Below are positions 53,143 to 64,000 of a DNA stretch of 64,000 nt, one piece after another. Source of the stretch: Isoetes taiwanensis. Lineage: Eukaryota; Streptophyta; Lycopodiopsida; Isoetales; Isoetaceae. Every line of letters starts with the position of its first letter. The stretch's first letter is position 1. The DNA lies in the NCBI GenBank assembly GCA_021234155.1, contig JAJEKV010000031.1, positions 1,543,614-1,607,613 of the forward strand, read 5' to 3'. Below the pieces are notes generated by a model, which was not told the DNA's origin, searched no databases, and saw only the letters and a list, made by a program, of their open reading frames with translations. The position numbers and the translations under genes are program-made.

Positions 53143-56100
53143 GGGTAAAAAATTTAGGCATGAACATAAAGATTTAATATGAAATTGAAAGGCTTAAGAT
53201 AAAATAGGTGGATCACGGGGAAGTTATCACCATATGACGAATAGGGCAAATAAGGCAACGGGAGGAAGCGTGATATGGCGGAAGAGTGCGGGTGGATCTC
53301 GGATAAGGATACAACGAAGCGAGAAGGATATCTTTTGAAGAACCAAGGTTTGCGGTGCAAAGTAGAGCAAAAAGCTTGTCTTTGGATTCATAGATATGAC
53401 ATAACTTTCTTGCAAATCCGCCTTTGTTGTGCGTGGTAAGCATAGAAAAAGCGAGCAAATACATGGCTATGGCGATTTCCGGCAAATCCGGCATTTTTTG
53501 TACAGGTAAGCATAAAAAGCGAGCAAATACATGGCTATGGCGATTTCACAAAAATCCGGCATGAAATAAGGATGTGGGAGAGTAATGTTGAATGCCTTTG
53601 GTAATGGTTTTGAAGCTACATTTTCCTTAGAATTTGGAACCCTTAATAAAGAACACAAGGCTCAAGGTCCCGAAGTAACCAGGTGCTAGCGGCGCCCGGA
53701 TGAGCAATAAGCGGGGTTAGTCTTCTTTATTATTTGTATGTATAATGATGTTTTACGAAGGTTTATCTCTATTGCTTTGCTTCCTTCATGTTGTTCCCCT
53801 CATTAGGACAATGCCTCGTGAAGAAGATGAAAAAAATAAAAACGTCAATTCAGCATTGGGAAGAGCAAGGTGCTTAGTTTGATGCTAAAAAATTTGCAAG
53901 TCGATGCGGAACAAAGTTGGATTTGTTGGGTAAATGAGAATTCTAGCATTTAATTTTCCGAATTACTTGCCCATAAATGGAAGTAAAGTTTGCAACAAAA
54001 ATGTATCTGCAAAAATGTCAATCCTGCCTTGAGGACTAGGTCACTAGGATTAAGTTGGGCTTCCATCTTAAGTGTAATATGATATGGGAGCTATAATGAG
54101 AGTGGGCCTCACGGGTGTCACCTTCACAAATTTCACATCTCTTCTATTTTCTCAGTAAGCATCCCTTTTTTGTAGGACTTGAAAGATTTCATTTTATTCT
54201 TGTCCCAATTTAAATATCTTAAGAAGTTTACAATTAAAATGCATCTTAAGGGGCGGTCTTTGGGACTAGGTTTCAAAGAAACAATTAGAATTCGTTGTCA
54301 ATTCCAAACTTCATAGAATAAAGTTTTCATAAATAATATGGCGCCTACACCTTTGTATGCACCTCTCGGATGGGGTGTGTGGTAGATTTAAATTGTGGCT
54401 TGGGTCCATCGGCAAATACCTTACAAGTTTAGATTGGCAGGATTTGAATGGAAATGCAAAGCTTAATTCAATTAGGAGCAAGGGAGAATGGAAAAATTAT
54501 ATATTTGAGAAATATATCCAAAGGGTCTTTGAGTGTCAATGTTAAATCGATGGTCAATTCAATGCGGCCAAGCTTCTTGTTCCATTGATATGCTTCTAAC
54601 ATGCAAGTAGATATTAGAGAACTACTTAACTCTCTATGTTGCTTGTTTATTAATTACTTGAACATTGTAATTTGAGTAACCGACTTGATCCTGATGTGCA
54701 AGTCTCGGTTAGTGTAGAGAACCCAATATTGACCAAGGATCCCGTTCGTGCAATGCCGCAAAACCAAAGAACATAACGAGAACGGAACTCTTCTTGCTCC
54801 TCTTCCTCCTCCTCCTCCTCCTCCTCAGCCTCAACCTGCAAAACCCGACCGGGGTATGCGGAGCGCGATCATTATTCCTTTGCACCTACAACTTTAACTT
54901 ATCCAAAGATTTGGGCTAGTTCCAAGTGGCCGCGATCATATGAAATGCCCGAATCTTAGTCTCCGTGTTCACGGTTGGCAAACTTGATGGTAAATAAACA
55001 TGACGCTGCATTCAAGTTTAAGAATAGTACATGTTCTCCAAGATTCTGAATTGTCTTGTCCCCGTTGTTTGCAAAGCATTATGGTACGCATCCAATGGGA
55101 AGCTATTATGCACCAACTTTTCGGCCCCGGGTACGGATGGTGATGCGAGATTTTGCCATTCTTGACAACAAAACCGGGGGAACAAGTTTCCTGCGCAGAC
55201 CGACCATATTATTTTCTTGCGGATCTGTCGGACCCGAATTTAACAGAGAGAGCATGGATTGGATGCTTGAATTCGTTTTGCACGAAACCACCATATTTTT
55301 TCTTGATGGAGTTTGCGGTCTGGGGATGAAACGAGGTATCTTCTCTCGCACATCTTTTGGCCATTTGAATTGTTTCTCTTGCGGGTAAAATCCACCAAAA
55401 ATTTGCTTTAGAATATATTCGGCTTTCTCGGACTATGGATTTTGCATCATTACCGATAACACCAATAAGTATGGATCTTTTAGAAAATATCTCTGCTGCA
55501 CCTTTTGCTCTTGCTCTTCAAACAAATCAAGAACCGAGATTCATATGGGGAAGAAGACCACCTCTCAAATGAACAAGATGTCCTAAGAACGAACCAACTA
55601 TTATCCATAAAAAAATGACAACTCAAGTATACCATTTCCAGATTATAGAAAGAGGTGTATGCCTTATATTATTGTACTTTTATATCAAAATTCAATGGAA
55701 AAAAAATTGAGCATCTTGGTCTTCTGTAGTCTTTGCTTTTGTAATCAAAATACCGAAAATACCGATAATAAGCAAATTTGGATTTAAAAAAAAGAAAAAA
55801 GAAAAAAACAAAAATGCTTAAATGAACCATATGCTGAAATAATACTAATTAATAGGAGACATCACAATTTAGAATCATGTAAAAAAAAATCATGAACCCT
55901 CAAATTTTATTACGCTAATACATGAAGGTTGAATACTATGGTCTCTTATCGTATTACCAAACTTGCCACATGAAGCATAGTAAGGTTGATATCATGAAAA
56001 AAAAACACACTAGTTTTTGACATTATCATGGAAGGAAAATCATACTGGTATATCTAAACCAAGCATAGTTTTATTATTGATAATAATTAGTCACTATAAA

Positions 56101-56579
56101 ATACCATAATAATTATACACTAAAATAACAAAGATGATTAATCGCTGTAAAATATCATACTAAATATGCACGTAAAATTACAATGTCAATAAACCAAGGA
56201 TAATAGATGTGATCAAATATCATTCCGATAAACGTGATAAATTAAGCAGTAGCACATATCATATATTCAAGTTGTCATAAAAACTAGCTATAAATTATCA
56301 TCTTTCAATACCATGTGAAGAAACACTATTTGTATGTCATGTTACTAAACTGCATTGATGAACTATATGGTATAACTAGACATGATTTGTAAACTTTTTG
56401 GCCCACATACCGGTATTGATTTTAGGAGTTGGTTTTTACTACGAAATCATTAGAAAAAGATCATACTAATTCAATTTTGGGGGCCTTGTGTAACATGGTG
56501 TGGTTGGTTACCCACTAATATGGCATTACGGTTTGCTACATAATTTGGTCATTATCATGCACACATAAATCCCACCTTG
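53143..56579. other. Spacer with short repeats and weak open frames
   Basis: A 74-bp duplication (CGAGCAAATACATGGCTATG then GCGATTTC) lies at about 53440-53565. A CCT repeat (54805-54830) gives a Glu-rich minus-strand frame. A 110-codon plus-strand frame at 55056-55388 (YYAPTFRPRVRMVMRDFAIL...) has a gene-like composition but no recognised domain. 55600-56560 is very AT-rich with nothing identified. Confidence 0.35.
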
Positions 56580-57088
56580 GCACCAGGGCTTGCTTCATTG
56601 TCCAGGAACAAGCTTGTAGCTATTGCATCAATTCGCACGAGGTCCCACAGGCTACGGATTGAGACAGGTAGATGGGAGCGGCCGCAATTGCCGCGAGAAG
56701 CGAGACTATGTGCCTGTTGCTAGTTACAGGTTATTGAAGATGAAAGCCATACTCTTCTGAGTTGCCCATCTTTTGAGATAGTCTGGAATCATTTTTTGAC
56801 CTTAGCATTCCATTCCACGCTTCCACAACTTCTCAGAGCACCATCTGTGCATGACTTGGCATTATACATACTTGAGGTTCTAGATAAACGTCTGCAATTA
56901 CTGAGCCCTCAGTAGTCATTATCTCCGTTTGTCTAGTATCATCATTACTGCAAAGGTTTTTCCCTTGAAAACCTTTCGAGGCAGGGGTTTTTTAATCCTA
57001 GTAGTAATGATTGTACTAGCCCATTGTATGGGTCCCATGACCCATTGGTCTCCGTGGACGTTAAAAAAACTATTCTATTCTATTCCTT
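56580..57088 (+). pseudogene. LINE 3' fragment with C-terminal finger and (TTCTA)n tail
   Basis: Reads ASIRTRSHRLRIETGRWERP, then a broken finger (CACC ... VIEDESHTLLSCPSFEIVW), matching the C-terminal region of the LINE at 22-26.8 kb (CRACG...VEDEAHVILEC). The 3' part has GGTTTTTCCCTTGAAAACC, the stem-loop TGACC-CATT-GGTCT (about 57037-57050) and (TTCTA)n. The GAAAACC...GGGTTTTTTAATCC stretch also occurs at 31350-31395 in the other LINE. Confidence 0.8.
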
Positions 57089-58204
57089 GTTGGAATATGC
57101 GATGATATATTTTTATGCAAAGTGCTATAATAGTATTGGAATGCTATGTAATATAATCCTTTAGGGCAAGAGTCTAGGTGCGAAGGTCTAGACTGGTGGT
57201 TATTGCACAGTGATATATGAATGGTTTATTTGGAATATCGGGCATTGGTACCTTAGGGTACAATGTCTTGCACAGTTAAGTGGTCCTCCAATGCTGGACG
57301 CAACGTGGATGGGTGTGTATACACGTGGTTTACCCCGCCTCTATGTCACTGGCTTGATCAGCCGAGTTGACCATACTCAGACCCAGAGGAATATTGGTTG
57401 TTATCTATGTTGCCATGGTTGCTAAGCTGTTATTATGTTAATTGGGATGTCTTGTATTGAATTGCAATGGTTGTAGTATGTAGTAGATATTCATGTGTAA
57501 ATAGTGCATTGTTGGACATGCTTGTATGGATTACTAACTTGAGTTTCAGGTACGAGGCTACGGTAAAGTTAAGTTATTGTTTCTGGATGGATGCATTATG
57601 TTGTTGATGCTTAGGCATGTCCTAGAACCTCAATCCCCAGGGTAAGAGTAGAAATTGGATTGCAAATATAAACTTGTTGATTATTATAAGAACTGGCTTG
57701 AAGCTATAATTGCTAAGTTCATGGATGTAACGTGAGAATATTGTTATTGGTTATGGGGGAATAGTTTTTTGGACTTTGTAATGTTGATATAAAGATTAAA
57801 TTCTTTACCCAAGTGTTATTGTTGCGGATCTCTAGTTACCATAAAGGTAACTGGCAAGGGCCATCACATCAATCCATTGATAATCATCACACAATTTATC
57901 GCTCCAGTGCCCATGCTCCACATCATCACATAAACCTAAATTACCTTTGCTAGTGGAAGTGTAGTCCCAGAAGTTTGAAATCATTCTCTTTGCTATTGAA
58001 AGCAAGACACTAACGGATGCCAGTGAAATATCTGACTAAGTGTAGACCTAGGATGCAATTTTAAGGTATATCTTGTGGAATATATCTCAATCTAATGGTT
58101 CACAAGCCATCTAAACATATATAATTCAGTTTCATTTTTTTCTTCCTGCCCTCTTCTTCGCTTTTTTCTTTTTGCTTTTGCCATAAAATCCCTTAGTGAC
58201 ATGT
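57089..58204. other. Spacer
   Basis: AT-rich; no gene or repeat recognised beyond a short TTACCATAAAGGTAA palindrome near 57836. Confidence 0.35.
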
Positions 58205-58829
58205 TATGTGGAATGTAAAGAGGGTGTGCATTCCGGCCATGGCAGGGGCAGCTGGTTACCATCAATCAAGGCTGCCTGGTGACTTCGTAATATGGACCTT
58301 AAACAAAAAATAAAAAATACTCGTGACTTCCTAAGGCAGGAGATATCTCTGCCTACAAAATGTGCATGTACCACAAAAGTTTTGCTCAACGGATGTGTGG
58401 CGAGTTGGTATAGACCTAGTAATGCCTAAGATTTGTGCACTTTGGTCAGGGGTCCAAACCTTACCTTAGATGTCATTTCTTGATGGGAGTTGCTAGGGGT
58501 TATATTAATGATGAACCCCGACGTAGTAGAGCTTTCTATTGATACATGTTCACTATGGTCCATTCGGCACAACCCGATATGGATAGAATATGCAGGTGTC
58601 TACTAGACTTGCCTGTCTGGTGACTTCCTAATATGGACCTTAAACAAAAACATAAAAAATACTCGTGACTGGCAGGGACACCTGGATGCCACCAGCAGCA
58701 TGACCTGCTGCTGCTGGTGGTAGCGAGCTGCCCCTGCCATGGCTAGAATGCACGACCTCTTGTGTTCCACGGCGTCAAGGAAAGCAGGCCCCTGCCATGG
58801 TTGGAATGCACGACCTCTTACGTTCCACG
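58205..58829. mobile_element. Composite inverted-repeat element enclosing a SINE-like unit
   Basis: The left arm (about 58208-58253, reverse complement GCTGCCCCTGCCATGGCCGG, AATGCACACCCTCTTTACAT) matches the right arm at 58728-58772 (GCTGCCCCTGCCATGGCTAG, AATGCACGACCTCTTGTGTT), and that arm is duplicated at 58789-58829. Inside each half is a direct repeat CTGGTGACTTC(G/C)TAATATGG followed by ACCTTAAACAAAAA (58272-58327 and 58617-58672). A CCACCAGCAGCA/TGCTGCTGGTGG hairpin sits at 58689-58720. Boundaries approximate. Confidence 0.6.
58393..58600 (+). mobile_element. tRNA-derived SINE head
   Basis: A-box TGGCGAGTTGG (58398-58408) and B-box GGTCCAAACC (58451-58460), 42 bp apart, the spacing and sequence of an RNA polymerase III internal promoter. 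The flanks do not form a complete tRNA. The 3' end is not defined. Confidence 0.6.
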
Positions 58830-58887
58830 ATGTCAAAGAAAGTAGGGATTTTGACTATGGGGATGCTACAACATCAAGGGAAGCAAG

Positions 58888-59075
58888 ATTCAGGTTTCAG
58901 CCAGAGTTCTGGAGTTTGAAGCAGGTCTTACATTTCAGCCAGAGTTTCGAATTTCGAAGTGGGATTTAGATTTCAGCCAGAGTTTAGCTATGGAGTTCAA
59001 CTCGAGTTTGAAGCGGGCAGGTTTCAGCCGGAGTTTGGCTATGAAGCTCAGCCAGAGCTTGGCTATGAAGTCTTG
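58888..59075 (+). repeat. TTTCAGCCAGAGTTT minisatellite
   Basis: Five copies of a core TTTCAGCC(A/G)GAGTTT or TCAGCCAGAGCTT separated by 20-57 bp (58890, 58932, 58970, 59028, 59047). It yields short repeated peptides (GFRFQPEF, FQPEFGY) in open frames, which I treat as incidental. Confidence 0.75.
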
Positions 59076-59975
59076 TCGGAGTTGCTTCAGTCGTTTGAAG
59101 CTTCACGCAGTGCAAAGCTATGGAGTCTTTTCGTTCCTGTCGTTTGAAGCTTCGCGAAGGTTCTTGATTGCGTAGTAATTGGCTGTAATAGGTCAGACTA
59201 TGCGATATTGATTTCCACGTGACAGTATAACATTGGATGAGAAACAAGAATTGATACTAACTTTCTTTGACGTATTATAGGGATTGCTTTGCAGCCAGCA
59301 GTGGGATTTTTTCATGATAGTTGTTGACATTCAGGCAAAAAGATTTGCTTCGAAGCAAAGTTGGCAGCCATGGATGCAAATCTATAGAGAAATTGAAAGA
59401 GCAATTCGATAGAGAAAGGGCTCGCTGGATTTATTCCAGCATAGCAATAGGGCAAGAATCATGTTCTTCTTCTATTTTTTCACTCCCATCTGTGTCGATG
59501 GCTTTCTAAGGCTCTGGAATGGGCGTCTAAGCCATTCTTGAAGCCGATTAACTTCTAATCTTAGTATTTGGGTAAGAAGCATGTGAAAGGTAACTTCGGC
59601 AGTCTAGTGGCCATAACTCTAGCCCATGTAGCTCTACTCACATAGCAAGCAAAGGAAGCACAAACAAGCAAAGCTGCACACATAGCCTGGTCCTCTGATT
59701 TTGATGGGCAACGCAACACAAAACCCTTAAATATGCAAGAAGCCTGCTAGATTCCATGGTGCCGAATGCCTCTTCCGCATAATTAGAAGTCCTGCCCGTC
59801 AAAAGTAAGGATACTTCTTATCTTTCTTCATCGACACCTCTAAAATAAAGAAAAGGGCTAAAGGATTTGAATCTCCAGGCCCTGTGGTCCTCACCAGAGC
59901 CCTGGCCTATTCAACAAGAAAATCGAAAACTAACACCAAATACTTCCGCCCACTTTATTGGCTCCCGAATCCAAG
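59076..59975. other. Spacer
   Basis: No gene or element recognised; composition rises in GC toward 59950. Confidence 0.3.
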
Positions 59976-60451
59976 TTCGCGAACCAAGTGGGTTCGGCCT
60001 CGGCGAACCCTCGAAAATTCGCTTGGGCGAACCCACTTTGTTCGCGAGGGTTCGCTGGCGCAGCGCCTTCTGGGGATCGGCTCTACCGGTTCGCTTTGGC
60101 TTAACCCGCGAACCGTTAGTTGCGCTTGGCGTGCCACGCTGCCACGGGCGGTTACGGGCGGATCAGTTTAACGCAGTTCGCCTGGCTAAATTCCGGGCTG
60201 GCAAGACGCCGCCAGGGGCCGCAGGGTACGGCCGTGGGTTTATTGCTACCGGGTTCGCCACAACTCGGCGCAGGCCCACGGTCAGATCGGTTGGGGTGGC
60301 GGGGGCGGGCGGGTTATCGCGCCACCCCGGTTTCGCGGAGCTCGCGAGCATCGCCCATGGAATCGGCCCTCCGGCAGATTATAAACAATGGAAGCAAAAT
60401 TTTTTTCTAGAGAATTTTTATGCTCGCCTCGACGCTCTTGTGCCGGTATAG
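59867..60451 (+). other. GC-rich open frame of 194 codons, unrecognised
   Basis: Open frame across the GTTCGC inverted repeat and a CpG-rich block (60120-60370). The translation is rich in Arg, Gly and Ala (RAGKTPPGAAGYGRGF), and the antisense frame is also open, so the openness probably reflects GC composition. No domain recognised. Confidence 0.2.
59976..60047. repeat. GTTCGC-rich inverted repeat
   Basis: TTCGCGAACCAAGTGGGTTCG (59976-59996) and CGAACCCACTTTGTTCGCGA (60028-60047) are inverted copies with one mismatch, and each contains the palindrome TTCGCGAA or a variant. Possibly the end of a DNA transposon. Confidence 0.7.
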
Positions 60452-60958
60452 AACGAGCTCCTCAAGCAAGAAGAAGCTCCGTAAGCAACTCCAGGTTGGA
60501 TCGATTGTGAACGTAGCCATTTTGTTGGCTCCTTTGTTGGATCGATTGGAGAACGTGTGGCTCCTTAGCCCGTTAAAAACAAGTATTTCGCCTTCCTTTT
60601 TTTCTTTGTTTGGAGCGATTTTTGAGTTGCATTGAGATTTTGAGTCTTGTTTTGAGCTCCATTGACAAAATTATAAGTGTGCTCGTGATTAAAGTGCATC
60701 TAGGTTCCCTATTGCCATCCCTATTGCTTTCTGATTGGTGAGAGTTGCCCATCATAATAAAGTTTGTTTCCTTAAGTGGGCTTTTATTTATATTTGTTGA
60801 AGCTTATTTGTATTTGCTTGAACGTTGAACTTATTTTTATTTGTTGAAGCTTTCTTTTTATTTATTTTTTTTTCTTAAAGCTTCTCTTCGTCTGACTCAT
60901 AATCACCTGGAATTCAGATATCTATTTCAGAGCAATCTACATTTATCCGCCAAAGACC
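60452..60958. other. Spacer or 5' region
   Basis: T-rich with repeated TATTTGTTGAAGCTT phrases (60790-60850). A T-rich tract ending TCTATTTCAG (60930) could be a splice acceptor for the following open frame. Confidence 0.35.
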
Positions 60959-61102
60959 ATGTCTCAGCCAGAGGCAGTTCCCCGAGTCGGCATGGATGAG
61001 CGTCCCTTGCCATTTGGCACTCGCAGAGCTACTGTGGATGTCCCCGGACGATCGGTAGCATTGTTGAATGGTACCCCAACTGGCACTGTCTTATCCCGCT
61101 AG
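60959..61102 (+). CDS. Short open frame at the start of a CpG-rich gene-like region
   Basis: 47 codons, MSQPEAVPRVGMDERPLPFG...TGTVLSR, stop TAG at 61100-61102. The stop overlaps a good splice donor (TAG|GTATGT), and a TTTTGTGACAG acceptor lies at about 61133-61143, so this may be an exon rather than a whole gene. No domain recognised. Confidence 0.3.
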   Translation: MSQPEAVPRVGMDERPLPFGTRRATVDVPGRSVALLNGTPTGTVLSR

Positions 61103-63710
61103 GTATGTTTTGTGTGCTTGTTAACCGTATTTGTTTTGTGACAGGGAATACCATGGCATTTGGTGCCTGGTGCGCAGGGTCACGTCTGTTGAGAGCGGTT
61201 CGGGCCCACACCGCTGCTTGGCCGGTGGATTTGCACAAAGACTGGGTGTACACACTTTGTGGATAGAAGTCGCCCAGCGACCCTCGGTTTCCGGATTGAC
61301 CCGCGATGGGGCTTGGGGGCACCATCGAGCCACCATGCAGATCAATGGTGGCCCACGCATGCATATTCCGCCAAGGGGTGCAACCCCGCCAAATGCGAGA
61401 GAGTGGTGTCCGAGCGGGAGAGGGTCTGCAAAACGCCGAGAAGATCCCCGCAAAGCTGCACGTATGATGGAGGCCGCCGAGACATAGAGAGAGGCGAGGA
61501 GACAAGGAGCAACAACGATGCGCCACAAAGATGTCCTTACCCTCGGGCGGCCCTAGATGCCTTCCCCGAGGGGCCGGACGCCATGTTTTATGAGGCCAGA
61601 CACAAGACAAAGTGAGCGCTAGAGGATGCAGCCTATCATGAAGGTCGATAGAGTAAGAGCTAGTGGCAGGTGGCGTTGGGGGAAAGACCGACCGCCATTA
61701 CGCTATGCTCAATGACCGGGCCATTGCACGCAGGATGGGGTGGCCATTTTCCCAATGTGGAGGAGAGCTAGCTGGGCTCCCACAGATAGACGGGAGTTCT
61801 CGGCCACGAGGGTGAAAGTCTTTGCCAATCGGTTAATTCACTCCAATCGTCCCTCCATTGCCCGGGAGGGTGAGTGGCTGCGGCGCGAGGGGAAGAGTTC
61901 CGCCGGAGGTAGGACCACTTCGCATCCAGCCCCAGTCATGACACACCCGTCACGCCGGCCGATCTCGCATATTACGGCCACCCTCCTTCCATAGGGCAGC
62001 CTGTGAGGGCTGACCGCCGAGGGTCGCTGTGTCCCCGATGATATCATGAGGACGGCGATGGCATGCACGCATGGCACACACATTGACTTCCCCCATTTCC
62101 GCTGATCGCAATGTCGAGGGAGCGAGGCATGGATAAGAGACCGAAAGCACGCCGCTTTTTCATGTACCACCGGAGAGTTCGACAGTAACACCATCCGGAG
62201 CTACCGGGTGTGTGTACCCATTCGAGGATGGTCTCAAAATTTCCACATCTGCCGGGCGACAGCCCCGTGAGCACCTACGCATCCCTCGCCAGGTTACATC
62301 TTCAGTCCCTTTCGAAGAGGTTAGGGGTGTTCACGACTTTTACCAAACCAGACGCACCGAACACCTTTGCCATGGTTGCGAAAGCGTATGCCGATGAAGC
62401 GCGACGGATATTGCAAGAGGGCCGGGCCGAAGATGATACGCATACTAACATCCGACCTCCTCGAGGCGCGCCCTCGATGTGGACAAGTGGGGAGGAGGGG
62501 CACATTCGAAAGTGTTGATGAGGTAACGCGGTCGGGTTTATGTTTAGTTTGTATGGATCGACAAAAATCGATATTTGGCGTGTGCTTATATGTAGCGTGT
62601 TGCGCCAGATGCTTGGAGAGGCGTTGCCGAGTGGCTGATGATAGACCCCGTTACTATCACGACTATATTCGGTCGGTGTCGAAAACGCCCTCCCTCCAGG
62701 AGTCGTCTCCCACCTTCTTCCCGTGAGCATCCCGACCGGGTGCACTACGCCCGTGCTCTGCTCGCCCATCGTCACGGGGTAAGTACTCGATTCTTTGCTT
62801 TACTTTCAATTCCCGAGGCAATCCTCGACTTTTAAGGGAAGCGAAAAGTCATACATCTTTAGGCGTGTGCGGTGGTCATTGGATGCTTGTTGCTCTCATA
62901 CGATCCGCCGTGCGCGCACTTTCGCCTAGGCCTCGGAGATGACGATCACGTGGGCTGGTGGTACTGACAACATGCCTTCACGGTAGGGGTTTTGAGAGTG
63001 CGCATCAACCTACCGGCCGCTCGTGAGTGTTTCTAGTCCCCGTCTTTCCCAATGTGCCGCCACTGGTGATCGACACGTACTCTCTTTTGTGCGGTAGCGG
63101 CGACCGCTTGGTCTTGGCCGAATGGGGCACCGGTGGGTTTACATCCGATGGGTCTTTGCCTCAAATGTGCGGCTGCATTGTGCCCGGCCGCAGTCGACAA
63201 CAATACCGGCATGCACATTGGTTTCATCATCGCCACCTCGTGCGGGGCGTGTGGCAAACCCGGCGGATCTTTTATACCGATAAGCCGGGGTGGGTACGGC
63301 GCGATGTCTTGTTTTAGAGTGAGTGGCCCGTAGTAGTCGGTCGCTTTATTGTAGGGTGTCTTGGTACCAACAAAGGCTCGGTGGTCCTTTATTAGTCTTT
63401 TTGGGATCTACCTAGCTAGAAGCTTTTCTCTCGTAATCATGTAATCATGTATGTAACATTATATGCGACATTATTTATGTGACAATGCTATGAGTGATGG
63501 CATATCAGTTTGCTGTGTGGCCTCTCATTCGTGCGCGAGGTCGTGGTGGTTGTTCCTCGCCGGTCGGCCTTGCACGCCATCTGTGGACTCCATCTGCGGG
63601 CATGTTCTTGCTGCCTATCGTAACCGCCATGAAAGACGTGAACCGGGGGCGGCCAAGCGTCTCTATAGAATCGACCGACTGCGAACCTTGGATATAATTT
63701 CACGCATCTC
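61103..63710. other. CpG-rich region with fragmentary open frames
   Basis: GC and CpG are clearly higher than in the rest of the window. Several overlapping frames on both strands (for example 61259-61615 and 62302-62775) are open for 100-160 codons, but none reads continuously or shows a domain. A decayed gene or transposon of foreign composition would explain it, as would an exon-rich gene I cannot parse. Confidence 0.3.
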
Positions 63711-64000
63711 TCACGGGTCAAGAGCATGAGCATCTTGCATAGTGGCTTGCATGGCTCGGCGTTCGACCATGAGCAACGCATCCCATTGTTGTAGCAGCGG
63801 CATGAGGACATCGACGTCGTTCATTGGTGCGGGCGGTCGCGGAGGCATGGGCGGAATGAATTGTCGGTTGGGAAATAGCTCATTGTACAATGCGGGGTGG
63901 CTGCGGTAAGAAATAGTCTCCGCTATGAGATGTTTGCACCACGGCCTTATGAGGGCATGGCGTCGCAATATCGCATCCTCATATGCCGAGTGTATCTCGG
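63711..64000 (-). CDS. Partial open frame running off the right edge
   Basis: Continuous minus-strand frame from the window end (EIHSAYEDAILRRHALIRPW...) through HLIAETISYRSHPALYNELF and PPMPPRPPAPMNDVDVLMPL to a stop at 63711-63713 (...QDAHALDP). The composition is protein-like (helix, Pro-rich linker, helix). The N-terminus is outside the window. No family recognised. Confidence 0.4.
   Translation of the reverse strand, partial: EIHSAYEDAILRRHALIRPWCKHLIAETISYRSHPALYNELFPNRQFIPPMPPRPPAPMNDVDVLMPLLQQWDALLMVERRAMQATMQDAHALDP

Noticed and set aside
54650-54841. Glu-rich protein encoded by the CCT repeat
   Set aside because: The acidic run comes from the microsatellite and the rest shows no domain.
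61029-61610. 193-codon minus-strand frame in the CpG-rich region
   Set aside because: Openness is explained by GC-rich composition; overlapping plus-strand frames are equally open and no domain was found.

Overview
This is a repeat-rich, gene-poor stretch of a land-plant nuclear genome. Evidence for that: a plant-specific APO-family coding fragment (16.3 and 1.2-0.4 kb, minus strand), a Ty1/copia element with a plant initiator-Met tRNA primer site, L1-type LINEs, a Mutator-like element carrying a Ulp1 protease, GT-AG introns, many microsatellites and foldback elements, and long AT-rich spacers. The mix (low gene density, microsatellite-tailed LINEs, a Rep/HUH element) would fit a large non-flowering-plant genome such as a fern, lycophyte or gymnosperm, but that placement is inference.

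0.3-16.3 kb is one nested structure. An APO-type gene on the minus strand is split by a 15 kb Mutator-like element (MULE) with about 165-bp terminal inverted repeats at 1164-1327 and 15985-16154. The MULE holds a decayed plus-strand transposase (DDE and SWIM motifs), a minus-strand multi-exon Ulp1/C48 cysteine protease gene whose catalytic part still reads through all predicted splices, and large arrays of a short GAAACACC-containing repeat that is also present in the TIRs. A young copia element (LTRs 9365-9940 and 14245-14821, target duplication AACAC) sits inside one of those arrays.

18.6-20.9 kb holds a Rep-like HUH endonuclease gene (HLH and YCMKD motifs), a second small ORF, a tandem repeat, a strong 42-nt hairpin and a tRNA-like T-arm/acceptor structure. 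An internally deleted relative of the same unit lies at 52.45-52.72 kb on the opposite strand. I read these as an autonomous and a non-autonomous copy of one transposon family, and this is the most interesting item in the window.

22.0-26.8 kb is a nearly full L1-type LINE (CT-repeat 5' region, coiled-coil ORF1, endonuclease/reverse transcriptase ORF2 with one frame break). 26.8-33.7 kb is a nest of poly(A) retroposons without ORFs (two with 15-16 bp target duplications) and broken LINE copies. Five LINE tails in the window share a GACC-N4-GGTC stem-loop but end in different pentanucleotide repeats.

33.7-60 kb is mostly spacer with foldback/MITE-like elements (33.9, 39.6, 46.6 and 58.2 kb), a three-copy 505-bp tandem repeat (50.9-52.2 kb), a tRNA-derived SINE head (58.4 kb) and one convincing small host-type gene, a secreted cysteine-rich peptide with TATA box and poly(A) signal (35.05-35.52 kb). 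60-64 kb is GC/CpG-rich with gene-like but unrecognised open frames, one running off the right edge. No rRNA genes, canonical full-length tRNA genes or CRISPR arrays were seen.
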